A DNA stretch of 64,000 bases from Taenia hydatigena (taxonomy: Eukaryota > Platyhelminthes > Cestoda > Cyclophyllidea > Taeniidae): assembly GCA_036345935.2 (NCBI GenBank), contig JADWOT020000001.1, forward strand, positions 18,123,761 to 18,187,760. The letters are read 5' to 3'. Of the stretch, positions 24,401 to 35,430 are shown one piece after another (the first letter of the stretch is position 1; the number at the start of each line of letters is the position of its first letter). A model generated the notes under the pieces. The model made no database searches, had not been told where the DNA came from, and saw nothing but the letters and a program-made list of their open reading frames with translations. The position numbers were made by a program, and so were the translations under genes.

Positions 24401-25411
24401 TGCAGACCTCCCATTCCACATCAAGTTTAAAATTAAATGGTGTCAGAATCATATCGATATTACCTCTTTGTTATACAGAGAAAATGGTTTCGATGATTAT
24501 ACTTCATTAACACTACAGGACATCGTATGGTAGCGGTTTAGGAGGCATTACACAGGCGTCAAAGTAACAAAATATGGGTTTTTAAATTACATTATTGAAT
24601 GTGAAGAGAAAAAGCATTGATAACTGCCATGCGAATGTACTCCTGAAGTAGTACCATCGAATGAATGCCGAAAAACTACTAGTTTTATAATCTGGTGAGA
24701 GATATGACTTTAAGGTTAGTAGAAGCCTCATCAAAAGGCAGCCAACTCAATTATTTAGGCGAACACAAATACTAAAAGGAGCTCTAACATTGGTAATACG
24801 TGGTGGCAAATAAGTGAAGACAACCACCTACCACCGGGATCGGTGGAGTCTGTGATAATGACATCATACTTCTCCCCCTTGGTCACATGCTCCTTCAGAA
24901 AAGCGAAACCATCAGCAACATGAACGGACACCTTGGGATGGTCTAGACCCGACGCGGTAAAGGGAAGATACTTGCGAGACAGGTCGAGCACCATACTATC
25001 GAGCTCTACAAGGTCAACGTGTTGCGCACACTGATGCCGAACAACCTCCCTTGCGACACCACCGTCACCACCACCAATGATTAGAACGCGGCGCGGGTTA
25101 GGATGCACGCTCAGAGGAATGTGGGCAATCATCTCCTGGTAGAAAGCCTCATCCCTTTCGGTCAACTGGATACGTCCATCAAGCATTAGGACGCGTCCGA
25201 ATGCCGCACTGAAAATAAGGTTGCGATAACTAGTCCCATTTAGTAAAATTGAGCAGCAATAGTTGGAATGGGAAATGAACCTGTCGAAGATGAGGACGTC
25301 CTGAAACTCGGATTTACCCTCGAATAATACCTCATTGACCTCAAGGCTGAAGGCCTGACCAGAGAAACCAGAGGACACTTTAGAAAACCACCCCTTCATT
25401 ATGGAATTCAT
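21347..25411 (-). CDS. SRM: Spermidine synthase, five exons, one apparent frameshift
   Basis: Transfers the aminopropyl group of decarboxylated S-adenosylmethionine to putrescine, giving spermidine in the cytosol. Exons (minus): 25281-25411, 24832-25208, 23365-23448, 21538-21684, 21347-21451; all introns are GT-AG. Phases agree except in exon 4, which carries one surplus A (T run at 21645-21651 on the plus strand). The N-terminal beta domain covers about residues 1-70. The Rossmann methyltransferase-like core shows GGGDGG at 89-94, the acidic VELD at 109-114, DGF at 143-145, and catalytic TDSTDP at 163-168 with Asp164 and Asp167. The TERDE..YQEM putrescine-site segment is at 60-70, NQGEC spans exons 3-4, and VHKAAFALPKF is in exon 5. 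The Tyr of the animal PTYPSG motif is Phe here (PAFTSG), and QIGF reads HSGD. The start at 25411 aligns with the animal GWF start region. About 281 residues are found of roughly 300; a good donor after exon 5 implies a short unlocated terminal exon. Family assignment is very secure; intactness is not. Confidence 0.93.
21538..21684 (-). CDS. SRM: Spermidine synthase exon 4 with surplus base
   Basis: The 147-base exon lies between acceptor ATAG and donor GAG|GTAAGT. It starts in frame as GECLFLDLPIIQK. After a run of seven A, the conserved protein continues in the +1-shifted frame: VGFCRDVFPNVAYAYN, then PAFTSG and KNE. With six A instead of seven the exon is fully open and ends in the phase required by exon 5. 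As sequenced, the uncorrected frame meets a TGA at 21539-21541, the last codon before the donor. Confidence 0.88.
21685..23364 (-). other. Intron 3 of spermidine synthase
   Basis: The 1,680-base intron has donor GTGAGT and acceptor CATAG. Apart from the tRNA-like SINE head at 22380-22482 I see no coding segment in it; the open stretch near 22.9-23.2 kb on the minus strand has no recognisable motif. Confidence 0.8.
22380..22482 (-). repeat. tRNA-derived SINE head (putative), inside an intron
   Basis: Read on the minus strand, the segment starts CCACTTGGTGGTAAGATGG, followed by TTGGATAGTATTACC and then GTTTCAAATCC. This resembles a tRNA-Glu-like 5' half: a box-A-like TGGTGGTAAGATGG and a box-B-like GTTTCAAATCC (consensus GGTTCGANTCC) about 34 bases apart. 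No acceptor stem or clover-leaf closes, so it is not a tRNA gene. A SINE head or other pol III-derived repeat is the best reading. No second copy was seen in the window. Confidence 0.4.
23365..23448 (-). CDS. SRM: Spermidine synthase exon 3
   Basis: The 84-base exon lies between acceptor AACAG and donor GG|GTGAGT, phase 1 on both sides. It encodes PSTPLFNKEYFQLLSQALT and DDGIICNQG, matching the animal segment that follows the catalytic DP motif and leads into QGEC. The downstream intron is 1,680 bases and holds a tRNA-like SINE head. Confidence 0.92.
23449..24831 (-). other. Intron 2 of spermidine synthase
   Basis: The 1,383-base intron has donor GTAGGT and acceptor TAACAG. No internal exon matches the family, and the flanking exons join directly across the conserved catalytic loop (DPGG|PSTP), so nothing is missing. 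Confidence 0.85.
24832..25208 (-). CDS. SRM: Spermidine synthase exon 2 (catalytic core)
   Basis: The 377 bases begin after a TTTTCAG acceptor. They complete a Ser codon and run through VLMLDG, the TERDE substrate segment, the GGGDGG cofactor loop and the catalytic TDSTDP. The donor is G|GTAGGT, phase 1. The read-through past this donor into WLSSLICHH is intron sequence. Confidence 0.93.
25281..25411 (-). CDS. SRM: Spermidine synthase exon 1
   Basis: The 131 bases encode 43 codons plus two bases. They include the MKGWF start region, the conserved GQAFSLEV strand and EFQDVLIFD. The donor is CAG|GTTCAT. A downstream Met (MKGWF) four codons in is an alternative start. The following intron (25209-25280) is only 72 bases. 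Confidence 0.92.
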
Positions 25412-28400
25412 GGTACAACGCTAAAACTAACAAAAGGAAACAGATTTGGAATTTTTGTGCATAAGATTCGATAAGAAACGCTTAACGCGTACATTGATTT
25501 ACAAAATAACGAGGGTTTGGTTGAAACGATGATTTTTCGTTCCTGATTAATGAAGTGGTGCAAAAACTATAGCAGCGAAACTAGGTTTAAAATCGACATG
25601 GATCTAATAATGAAAGAAACAAAGAGAGTTAAAAATGATAATTTGATCGCAAATAATGCACAAAATATTATGTCAAACGAGTACTGCATCAAAGTAATTG
25701 GTGACGCAATCAAGGTGTGACAACAACAGCGCAATAAGAACTTGGCAGAAATACAGTCGTGATGTTTCGTGAGTGACGACGTCACAAAGACACGTCCGTA
25801 TCACCTCTAAGGAAACGCGAGTAGTAAATAGGTTGCTGCTGATAAGGGCGGACAAATCTGAATAAAAGTAGGCAAACAAAGATTCAAGCCTTTAGACGTG
25901 CACGTGTATGAATAGTATTCAACATGAAATGGTCCAATGCTTTGTTACGCTTGGAAATATACGCCACTAGCCCAACAAATCTCGCATTTTCACATCGCAT
26001 CATCAATTCCGCAATGCTTCAATTAATTATCTGGTGCCGATAATAGCCCCTCACATTACACGCAGACAGAGTTTAGGGCAAATACGAGTGAGAAGGGTAA
26101 AGAAGTATTTACACTGATGAATTAAATGCCGTTTCGCAAAGCATTAAATTATGAACTGTGGTGACATTTTTGTATGATGGAGATGTACATAGAAATACTG
26201 AAAACAGAAGATCAGCACAAAATATGGAACGGTACATTGACAAGACCTCGCAAGACCCATCAAACAAACTAATATGAAACACCTAAACTTAGAGTACCAT
26301 GGCAAGCAGTGAAGGTGAAGGGTTTAGGACGGTGTTAACGGTGCATCATGAAAGGGATGAATTGAGCCTTAAAAAGGCTGGCATCAGCAAAGCAAGAATT
26401 CACAAACTATGTGGACAAGACACTTACTTCACAATAATCCCAAGACATTCATGTGCAAATTACCACCCAAAAATGGTCTACTGACAGAAGGCGACCATAA
26501 AAGTATAACAAATGAAGACCAGGGAAACAAAGTGACGGTAAATAAAGGCTGTTTTCACCTAAATCACCCACCTGGAAGTGATAAATCAGCCATCATTATC
26601 ATATGTCAATAAAAGCAGGACAACTTGGTTTCTGTGAAATTAACAATGAAGCACATAAAGAAAACAAGACAAAACGAGCCAACACGAGCACACCATGCAC
26701 TGATATGGTATTCATATTGCGCGCTATGTAAGCTAGAAGGTCAAATCGGAGTTTTTAGTATGCTTGTATGGGCGACATATTATTTTCATTCCAATAAAAC
26801 GACTTCTATTTTGTGTGGTGTATTATGCAATAAAATCAATGCGTTGCATCTACAAAACTGGTCTGGCAGTGAATTGCATGGAAATCAACTTAGTGACTAG
26901 GACTTTTTAGCTAATAAAATTAATACTTGATTTATGGCGAATACAAGCGATTTTCTTTCACAAGAATAATAATAGGTAAGTATTAAACAGTGGGTAAATG
27001 TGCTTGTGTGGTCATTTGGGATTACATGCTCAAGGGGTGCAAAGGGATGGCAGAATGACTGAATTTATCGACGTACATTTCTGCGTATGTAAGCGTGTGT
27101 GCAGGCAATGTATGTGCACACTGCATGTGTGTGTAGGTAAGTGGTTAGGTGTGTTTATTGTTTGGGAAGCAGGCAAACCCGTTAAAAATGACTACGCACT
27201 TGCTGTACTTCAACCAAAAATGAGTTCGAGAAATTAAAAGGGCATTTAATTCATTGCTAGTGTGCTACAAGTTGTGGTTAGCTTTGAAGGCCTTAGTAAC
27301 CGATAGAAATTTTGTCCACTGTGCGAAATTTGAGGACCTCACACCACTGTTGGATGCATAAAACCCCAGTTTTGCCGCTTAGGAGAAGAAATTGTGTCCA
27401 ATCACCACATCTTATCATAACTCATTAGACTTTGCTAACCAACGAAAGGTGAAGAGTCATAGGAAAAGTACAACACCTCACAACCCAGAAACCAACCGTG
27501 AAAGTGAGCAAGCACAACAGTAACGGATGAAAGGCAGATATTCCCCCTCACTCTTATTAATGTCAAAATTTGCCATCACCAAAGTGTTCCAGGCGAGTAC
27601 TGCATTCTTCGCAGCGTAATAAAATGTAAATGGGTGAAAGCTATTTGTCAGACATTAAAGATGGCTTTTAAAGTCCCTCATGATTCATTTTAGGTGGTGC
27701 AAAATATTGCACAACTAGCAGTAAAGAAAGTCACTCAAGTGTAGCAGCTCCAAGAGAATGCGAAGGAAGGACAGATGGCACAGGAAAGTGAACTGTGGAG
27801 AAGAAGGGTAGTACGAATGCAAAAGCTTATCGGTTAACTGACATGATAGAAACGGCGACAAAAGCAGCAGGTCAATGTGCTGACATTCTGAGCAGTCAGT
27901 GTGTTACGTAGGCATCATATTTTTGCCAATTTGAGGATGAATTAAACAAACAGAGCAAATGCCGTCAGCTTAGACAAGCTGGCTTCGTTGTCTACGACCT
28001 GTTATTTGGCCAGCTTTGATGACATGCTGACTTGGCGAGGTGGTGGTGTTGCTTATGCTACTCTGCACCCTTCATCTTACCCCACAGGTCGAGGTATCCT
28101 CCAGCCACACATTGACATCTGAGTTGAGTATATCAACAGTTTTTTTGGAATGTTCCTCAAGATAGGATTATGCAGAGTCTAGTGCGAGGATTTGTCTTTA
28201 ACAGTGCCTACCCAGTAAAATTCGGAACTCCTCTCACGAAGAGTGTTGCTTAGTCCTAAACAAACGGCAGCTCTATCAGAGACACCACCTCCACCACGAC
28301 CAAAATACGTTACTATGTGCATAATAAAATTAAATAGGATATTTGCGTTAAAGATGTTAACAAATAGAAGGTTGGCGCTCATTGGTAATTATCTCGATCC

Positions 28401-28889
28401 AACCCACATGATCGTGTATTTTGGCTCATTTACGAACAGCGAAAGAAGTGTGCAAGTAGTGTAGGATCAGGCTTTAATTCGCACAACAAAAAAGCCCATT
28501 TTATTCAACCCTAGGTGGGATAGAGAATGCAAGCACTACTGCTCACAGCGTTCATGCCTCTGTCCAGTCACAGGCACATCCACGCGAGGTCTCCCATTAC
28601 ACTTGTGATTGCTTGTTGAATTGCTTGTTTTGCTCCTACTTATATCGCCACGACCGAGTGTCTCAACAATGAGTTGTTGCATGCGTAGATTCGACTTTCT
28701 CCATTTCTTGACTGCAGTCCTTTTTGACATTGTCATGCATTTATCAGAGGAATGAATTTGCATGCCTGGGCGTGTATTCTGACCTTGCAGAAAAATAAGC
28801 CTTAGCAAAGATGTGATTCAGAGTATAATTAATAAAATAGAAAAATTTTGTGCCGTTTATAGGCCATCAGTGATCAGTAGGTTACTAAT

Positions 28890-29550
28890 GCAAAAAGGCC
28901 GAGGTGCTGCCTTCATTCCACTTGACTATGCACCGTTGCAAGTCAGTTACTGAAGAATAGTCAGTAGCTGTACACATGGGGCATCCACGGCAAAGTGTGG
29001 ATGAAGAGCGACAGACAGGTGTGCTTGATTTACCAAGTTCTGTGCAAAAGTGTAGGGACAAATGACATGGAAAATGTGCTAAATATTTGCCTGTCCAAAG
29101 GAGCCTTGATGACTTTGTCGGAGTAGTTGGTGCATTTAACCTGCCACCTTCAAATTGCCTTTACAATCTTTAGCTCTGCATTCTTCAGTAAATGCATTAT
29201 TTCTCCTCCCTTCTGTTACTAACTTTCTCCATTCTCCGTGGAGTAATGCGTAAGAATTTGTGCATTAAAAGAAGCAGATATCAGGACAGAAGAGGTCTTT
29301 GACATTGTGCTGCATTAAGTGCAGGGTGACTGAAACGTTTTCGATTACAGGATGGAAGTAGTGGTGCTGCCGACCGTGGCTTCTGGCAGACGCTGCACGT
29401 GTATGCATTTTCACCGCGAAGCTCCTTTCCTCCCGTGTATCGTGCTATACTCTCCTACTGCAAAAGTATAGTTAGTGGGGCATGATAAGTTGACTTGCTA
29501 CCTGAGTAATGACAGCGAAATCATGATTGCGAAGTCTTGGATTGCAAGAA
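28890..29550 (+). repeat. Dispersed repeat family B, copy 1
   Basis: Collinear, diverged similarity to 34820-35430 on the same strand. Shared blocks are TTACTGAAG.ATAGTCAGTAGC (about 28949), GTGCTAAATATTTGCCTGTCC (about 29077), the strongest block GCAGACGCTGCACGTGTA through GAAGCTCCTTTCCTCCCGTG (29386-29440), and GTCTTGGATTGCAAGAAG (about 29534). Several stretches between blocks do not align. There is no coding potential. Confidence 0.55.
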
Positions 29551-32500
29551 GTCGAATTAGTGATCACACGTCTTGTGAGAACGCAGAGTAATGTTATTTT
29601 ATGGGCGGTATGCATGATGAGAAAGTAAGAAAATAGTATAACCAACGAATAGCTTCCGAATTGTGTCATGTTTGGGGGCTTTGGAGGAATGCTCCTGCCC
29701 TGCGGTGTCTACATTGGTTTTTAATGAAGATAAGCAAAGCAAGTGGACACAGGTGAGCATCTTCAAGGTAATCGAACTGTAGCGCTTCATGGATGACTGC
29801 AAGAAATCCTAGCTGATGCCAAATCAACTCGTCCATGTCGCTATCTACCCACTGCCTTCCATCACATTGAACTCACTTGACACGGACCATTTTTACTCTT
29901 CGCCATGGTAAGAAAATGGCAACATGATTGTTATGGGTGTACCTCTAGATCGATCGTTGGAGTGACCTCCAGTAGATTACATTGGAATTCGTCTATAGCC
30001 TGCTTTGCGCGCAGAAAGCTTGAAATTAACTAAATGAAATTGGGAGCAGATGGATCCCATATCCCTATAAGGTCGGCTTAATATCAGACAGCATGCAGCA
30101 GTCCCTAGATATCCGTCAACAGTCATTCGGCCTTTCAGCTCCTGCCTGTTCGCTCTTTTTGAGTGATTTTAAAGGTAACCCTTTGTAAGCGCCCTCCCCC
30201 CCCTTGATCTATTTACTAGCTCATCCCATCAACGTAGGTGGCATTGTGCCTCACCATAAGACTTTGACCTCAAATGCCCGTCCAGCCGCATTATATACTA
30301 GCCCACATCGCCATTGCACTAAGTCGGTGAACCATCTCTGGTATCTATCCATCATACCAATGGTAGAACGCAAATTTGAGCTGTCGACGTAAACAAGTTA
30401 TAAGCTTCAAGCTTTGTAACAACACCAACTTAGTCATCCTCACAGTGACAATAGCTTGTAGCTTTCTACCCTCACGTCGATCCTTGTACGTGCCAGCAAA
30501 CAAGCTCCCGCATTGACTTGTGCCTCCTTCAAGTCAGTTACCTCGGAGTTTCCACAATCGAGGTGGATAATGGACGCCGCATTTTGCAATGGCTTCCTTT
30601 TTTGGAGGTCATTCAATTGCGCGACAGATATTTCTGCAACATTTCGAAGGTGTTCAAGAAAACGCCTTCTCTTCGAAAACAGGCGTAGCTAGTCAAGTGC
30701 TCGAAAGCACATCGTATTGTCGCAAGAGATCGCGCGATCTCATGCACTTCCTATCTCATTCTCTTCCCAAACTGCAAGTGGTGGTCATCTCGCCTTGACT
30801 CGAGACAATCCTAGCCAGGATAGGTCACATGACTCGAATGTGAAACAACTATAAGTGAACTAGTGTTTTTGCTGATATCTAGAGGTAAATCGTTCATCAA
30901 AATTACGACATTCTAGCTCACGCCTCCCTAAGAGCATCCTCTCAATACATCGGACTTCTATCACTTATTTCGTTTCACGAAAAATACATCTTTGGTCATG
31001 TTAGCATGGACAGATTCGTGTCAACTTGCTTCGCGATAGATTAGCCCGCTCTGATCAAGATACACTTAGTGATTAGCTTGGCGTGAGCGAATGCTTGGTT
31101 TTGATGAGGGTCGTTAACTTCTCATAGATGCAAAAATGGGGTGGCAACCACTTTGTCAGCGCTGTCATAGTCAAGGCTACGCGTGCTTATGCAAACAACT
31201 GCAGGAGCACGCTCTGTTGTTGATTGTTTGAATTGGGCAGCCGGAAAACACGAAACAGGCATTGTAATGCTTTCCCAGCTGATAAAACTGTTACATCTTA
31301 CCCGATTCGTAAGTGCAGAAACCAGCGCACGCCCGACTGTCTGGATTGAAGTGACTTCCTCATGATGCCAAATAATTTGAGGCCAAGTCTGTTCGTGCTT
31401 TGGCAAAGTGTTGAGGTAAAAGTAGCAATTGGAATATTTCTCCAAGACGAACTAAAAGAAATGCTTTGTCGACATGCAAAGCAGCTGAGGATGGGAGGGT
31501 CTACCGACGCGACTCAGATGTTGGGAGCCATTGCGCAGACAGAGACTAAAACAGGGGTCGGTAGAGCCCACGAAAATAAAGGAAAGGTGTTAATGTGGCT
31601 AAAGAACGAATTTGAGCATTAAACGCAGCTACTGCTCCAGACTTTTCCTCTTTGTCTTAAATGACGTTTGTTGTGAGATAAACCAAGGTTTTAAGTCTAC
31701 ATAAAGCTACTCAGCTCCTCCTATTCAAACAAAGTGGCAGTTCCTTTAGTCCAGTAAAATATCATCCCTGCCTACAAACGAGCGTCATTATTTAAGAGAC
31801 GTCGTTAGGCGATAGCAAGGAGATAAGTGAAAGGCAAATCATAGCAGTCAATGTGAGGCTGTTCAGTTACTGTAGCTGGTGCATGCTGCAGAAAGGAGGC
31901 ATTCGTATAATAAATGGCTTGGTAAACCACTGGGCTGAAGAGCAGCTGCAATGAGAAGAGGAAGCTGCTAAAGTTGGAGTCTTTGGACCGAAAGAGGTTC
32001 GCCGATTAGCAGACGTCCACTGCCGCATACGACATGTCGAAATTGCCATGCGAATCCCATTGCCAATTTAAGTGACAATTTTGCTTTGCAATGCCACTTC
32101 CTCTCGCGTTGACTCAACTCTTTCCAAGTGGATCGCTTATTTGACAAAAAAGCGTGCAAACGAAAAATTAGCCTGTAAATTTCACTTAGCGATGGATAGG
32201 GTGAGATACAACCACTTTTGCGAACCCAATGAACTGATGTATAGAGTAATTATTGAGACGATGGAGCTCTCTTTGGCTCCTTGTGGACACCATGGCCTTC
32301 CCCTTAATCTTTAGATGGCTCGTAATGTGAACCCATTCAATGCACACCGCAGCTGTCCCCAAACGCCCGCACACTAGCTATGGCGGGCCACAAAGCATTT
32401 GCTATTGTGAGGACAGCATGTGTTAACGCATGACCTGAGTAGCTTCAATCGTCTCTCCACTGCCAAGTGCTGACGTATCTCCCATGCGATGGCTGCACGG

Positions 32501-34819
32501 ATGTCGTGCCTTCCAAATCATTTGATGGTCACTGGGGAGGAAAGGGTAGGACTTCGTCCAGATGAGCCATCAGATTTCATGTTGTGATCACCGCCTAGGG
32601 TCAATCAGTGTTTTAATACTGAGGCGGTGAGTGATTAATGTTTAGAGAAAAGTTCAAATTTAATTGGCTTTGCTGTTAAACGAGAAGTACCTTACTGTTA
32701 TGTGAAAGGATCCTATTGGTCACATTTATGGAGACATTACTTTCATCTTTACAACAAGAACACCATTCTTCCTCATTTCCAATTTACGCCTCCAAGGTTT
32801 TCGTTTTGTCCCTAGTTGCAAGTACATGATTTACTTTCGACAAACCTGAGTTGCATATGCTACTTATTCCCATATTAGGCTTTAATTAGCAAAGATGGTT
32901 CAGCAATTTTTTTTGGTGACTCATTAAATTGGGTTGCTTACCGCCTCGGTCACTCTTTCTCCAATGTACCTTGGTGTTCCTTCAGTTGGTTTAAGCTAAG
33001 AACGTTTCATTTGTTGTCCGGATGTTACGTTGATCACCATTGTTTTAGTAGTAGTGCAAGCGTTGTTTCTGGTCCTGCATCACTTAATGTATGTGGCGTC
33101 GAATGCAGCTTAAAGTCAAGATGCTTCCTCTTTCCCCTCCATCTCTTACATTCAGTTTTGCGACTGCGATGTGTGGCTTGCAATGCATTTGGCTAGTATT
33201 GTCCCAACCCCACGGGTTCGCAAAAATGACGACAACATTGGTAGCAATTTAAGGCAAGGAAACGCATCATTGGTGTGGTGATAAGGTTAAATGTTACTAA
33301 CATGGTTTAGAATCCTCGTCGGACAGCTGATGTACACAGTCAGCCATTGCAAGGTGGGTGGTGCTGCATGGGAAACACTCACAAAATAATTGCACCAGCC
33401 ATTAACATTTACGTGCTTCCAAAGAGATAGCGAAATGCCACTCCGCTGTTCCCCTTTTATTTACTTCACCAGGGCTTGAGTATCATCCAGCTTAATAACA
33501 AAGATGGGGGGTAGGAGATGGGAGTGGTCCAGACATTTGTCGTATCCTTCGTTCCTCGCTAGACCGCTGGCCTCAAACGACGACCGTTAAAAAAGGCCGT
33601 CGAATGCCTAATCATCGTGGTCTTGATTAACCCTTTTAGAAGGGTTTATGAATAGCTGGACGATGGCTGTTGGTTGTGGCCACTTCTGTACTCCAGTTAC
33701 AAATCAATGTGACTTCAGATTCTGCACCCCAAAAATCGCTTAACGCTTAGGTGAATAAGGTCAACACTAGAGTTTAAACGATGTAGTTCTCGACGCTTGC
33801 AAACTCACCTACTCAAATGAGAAGGGAATCATGCTAGAACTTCTGCAGTCGAATAGTGGATTAGTTGAGAGGAATCGGCTGTTGAGGGCATGCGAAACGT
33901 GTTCGATGCCCAGTATCTGGGTTCGTTCAACCCTACCGAGAAGATTAACATGACATGTTGGAGCACTGTGGCGTTTGCTATCTCGTCAGAAATTTTTTTT
34001 GTTTAATCTTACTCTTTTACTCTTTTCCCTGGATGAACATTTCAAAGCTAATAGCATAACGGCAATCCTTTCAACCATTAGACCTTTGATTAGCTTCAAG
34101 CTGGCCATCGAAATCAAGATCTGCGTGTGATGTTGAACTATGCCCTACACTTGAACTAACACATTCAAAGGTTTAATAGGAGTCGTGAAGCAGATACAAA
34201 TGATTTGCAACCAAATTGTTTGACCGTATTTGCACCAAAAATCACTGAATGGCCCTTCCTATTAACTGGATAGTAACATCTGCCGTAGGCACCTTCCACC
34301 CTACCACAGGCCAACTTCAATGTGTTCTACAGTTTCGAAACGAGTTATTGTTAAATTGTTTCCGCTTGGAATGCAAACCATGGACTTTGTATGCATCCAC
34401 CACACGACTTCTTGCGCCACTAAGCCTTGCCATCGAGCACGCTTGCTGCAGTCTTTGCATTCTGGTCACATCCATCTTGTTTTTAAATGAGCTACTTCAT
34501 AATCAGTATTATGGAATCCACCTGCTCTCATTTCTTCCTTAAAATCAAGGTGACCTTGTACAAAATATGTTTATTACTGTGAAAATTAAATGCAGATGGA
34601 TGCCCAGAAGGAGCACTTATTCACCTAGCACTCTCAAACCTTCTAGCGGATAGCGGATCCCTGTGTGAGCTGAGCAAAATCTTCCGATGAAAAAATCACT
34701 ATAGTTTAAAGGAGGAAGAGTCTTGGTCTGGGACGGATATAAAGTGCAACATAGTTTTCGTATTTTAGGAACAAGAACTTCGGCTATTTATTTGAGACCC
34801 GATTTGCAAACACAATGGC

Positions 34820-35430
34820 ACCTCACTGGTGAGGCGTTGTTAGGAGGCTAACAACGCTGCCCCGAAATTCCAACCATTCGCAAGCCACAAATGATCAGTT
34901 TTTCCCTTCTTCTTCAATTGTTTGCGTGTCGTAGCAACTCTCTTACTGAAGCATGGTCAGTAGCAGCCCACCTTGCGCGTAAGTCTACAGCGAGGGACGG
35001 ATGAAATGCGACGGAAGGTGAATGCGTTTAGTTAATCATGCTCAGTGTGGAGGTGTGGGAGTAAAAATATTTGTCGCAGCTGCGAGTGTATTCTGGAACC
35101 GGTTTTTTGATGAATGATACAGAAGTTGTGTTAAATTTTTACCTGCCCAAGAGAGAAGTGACAGTGAGTCCACCAACGTGTTTAATTGGATAATGCGAAT
35201 GGGAGGTGCTGGATAGATACAAGTGAGCCTCGTGGCCGGATTCTAGCAGACGCTGCACATGTAGTCGTTTGTATTGTAAAGCTCTTCCTTCTCTTCCGTG
35301 TGTCATGCCACATTTTCCTACAGTGACAAGCATGGCCAAAGGGTTTTATGTGTAAGTTCATTATTCCAGTACTTGCACCAAATCGCACAATCTCAAAGTT
35401 TTGGATTGCTACAAACTTAAGGGGAGATTG
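34820..35430 (+). repeat. Dispersed repeat family B, copy 2
   Basis: Same order of blocks as copy 1: CTTACTGAAGCATGGTCAGT (about 34942), TGTTAAATTTTTACCTGCCC (about 35128), AGCAGACGCTGCACATGTAG through AAAGCTCTTCCTTCTCTTCC (35246-35298), and GTTTTGGATTGCTACAAAC (about 35398). The left edge coincides with two adjacent hairpins at 34821-34857. Confidence 0.55.
34821..34857. repeat. Two adjacent hairpins at the edge of repeat B copy 2
   Basis: CCTCAC-TG-GTGAGG (34821-34834) is followed directly by a perfect 10-bp stem, GCGTTGTTAG with loop GAGG and CTAACAACGC (34834-34857). The two share one base. They could be terminal structures of a mobile element. No CTRR (Helitron end) follows on either strand. 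Confidence 0.6.

Noticed and set aside
27060..27160. TG-rich stretch as a microsatellite
   Set aside because: Interrupted everywhere; no clean tandem unit of useful length.
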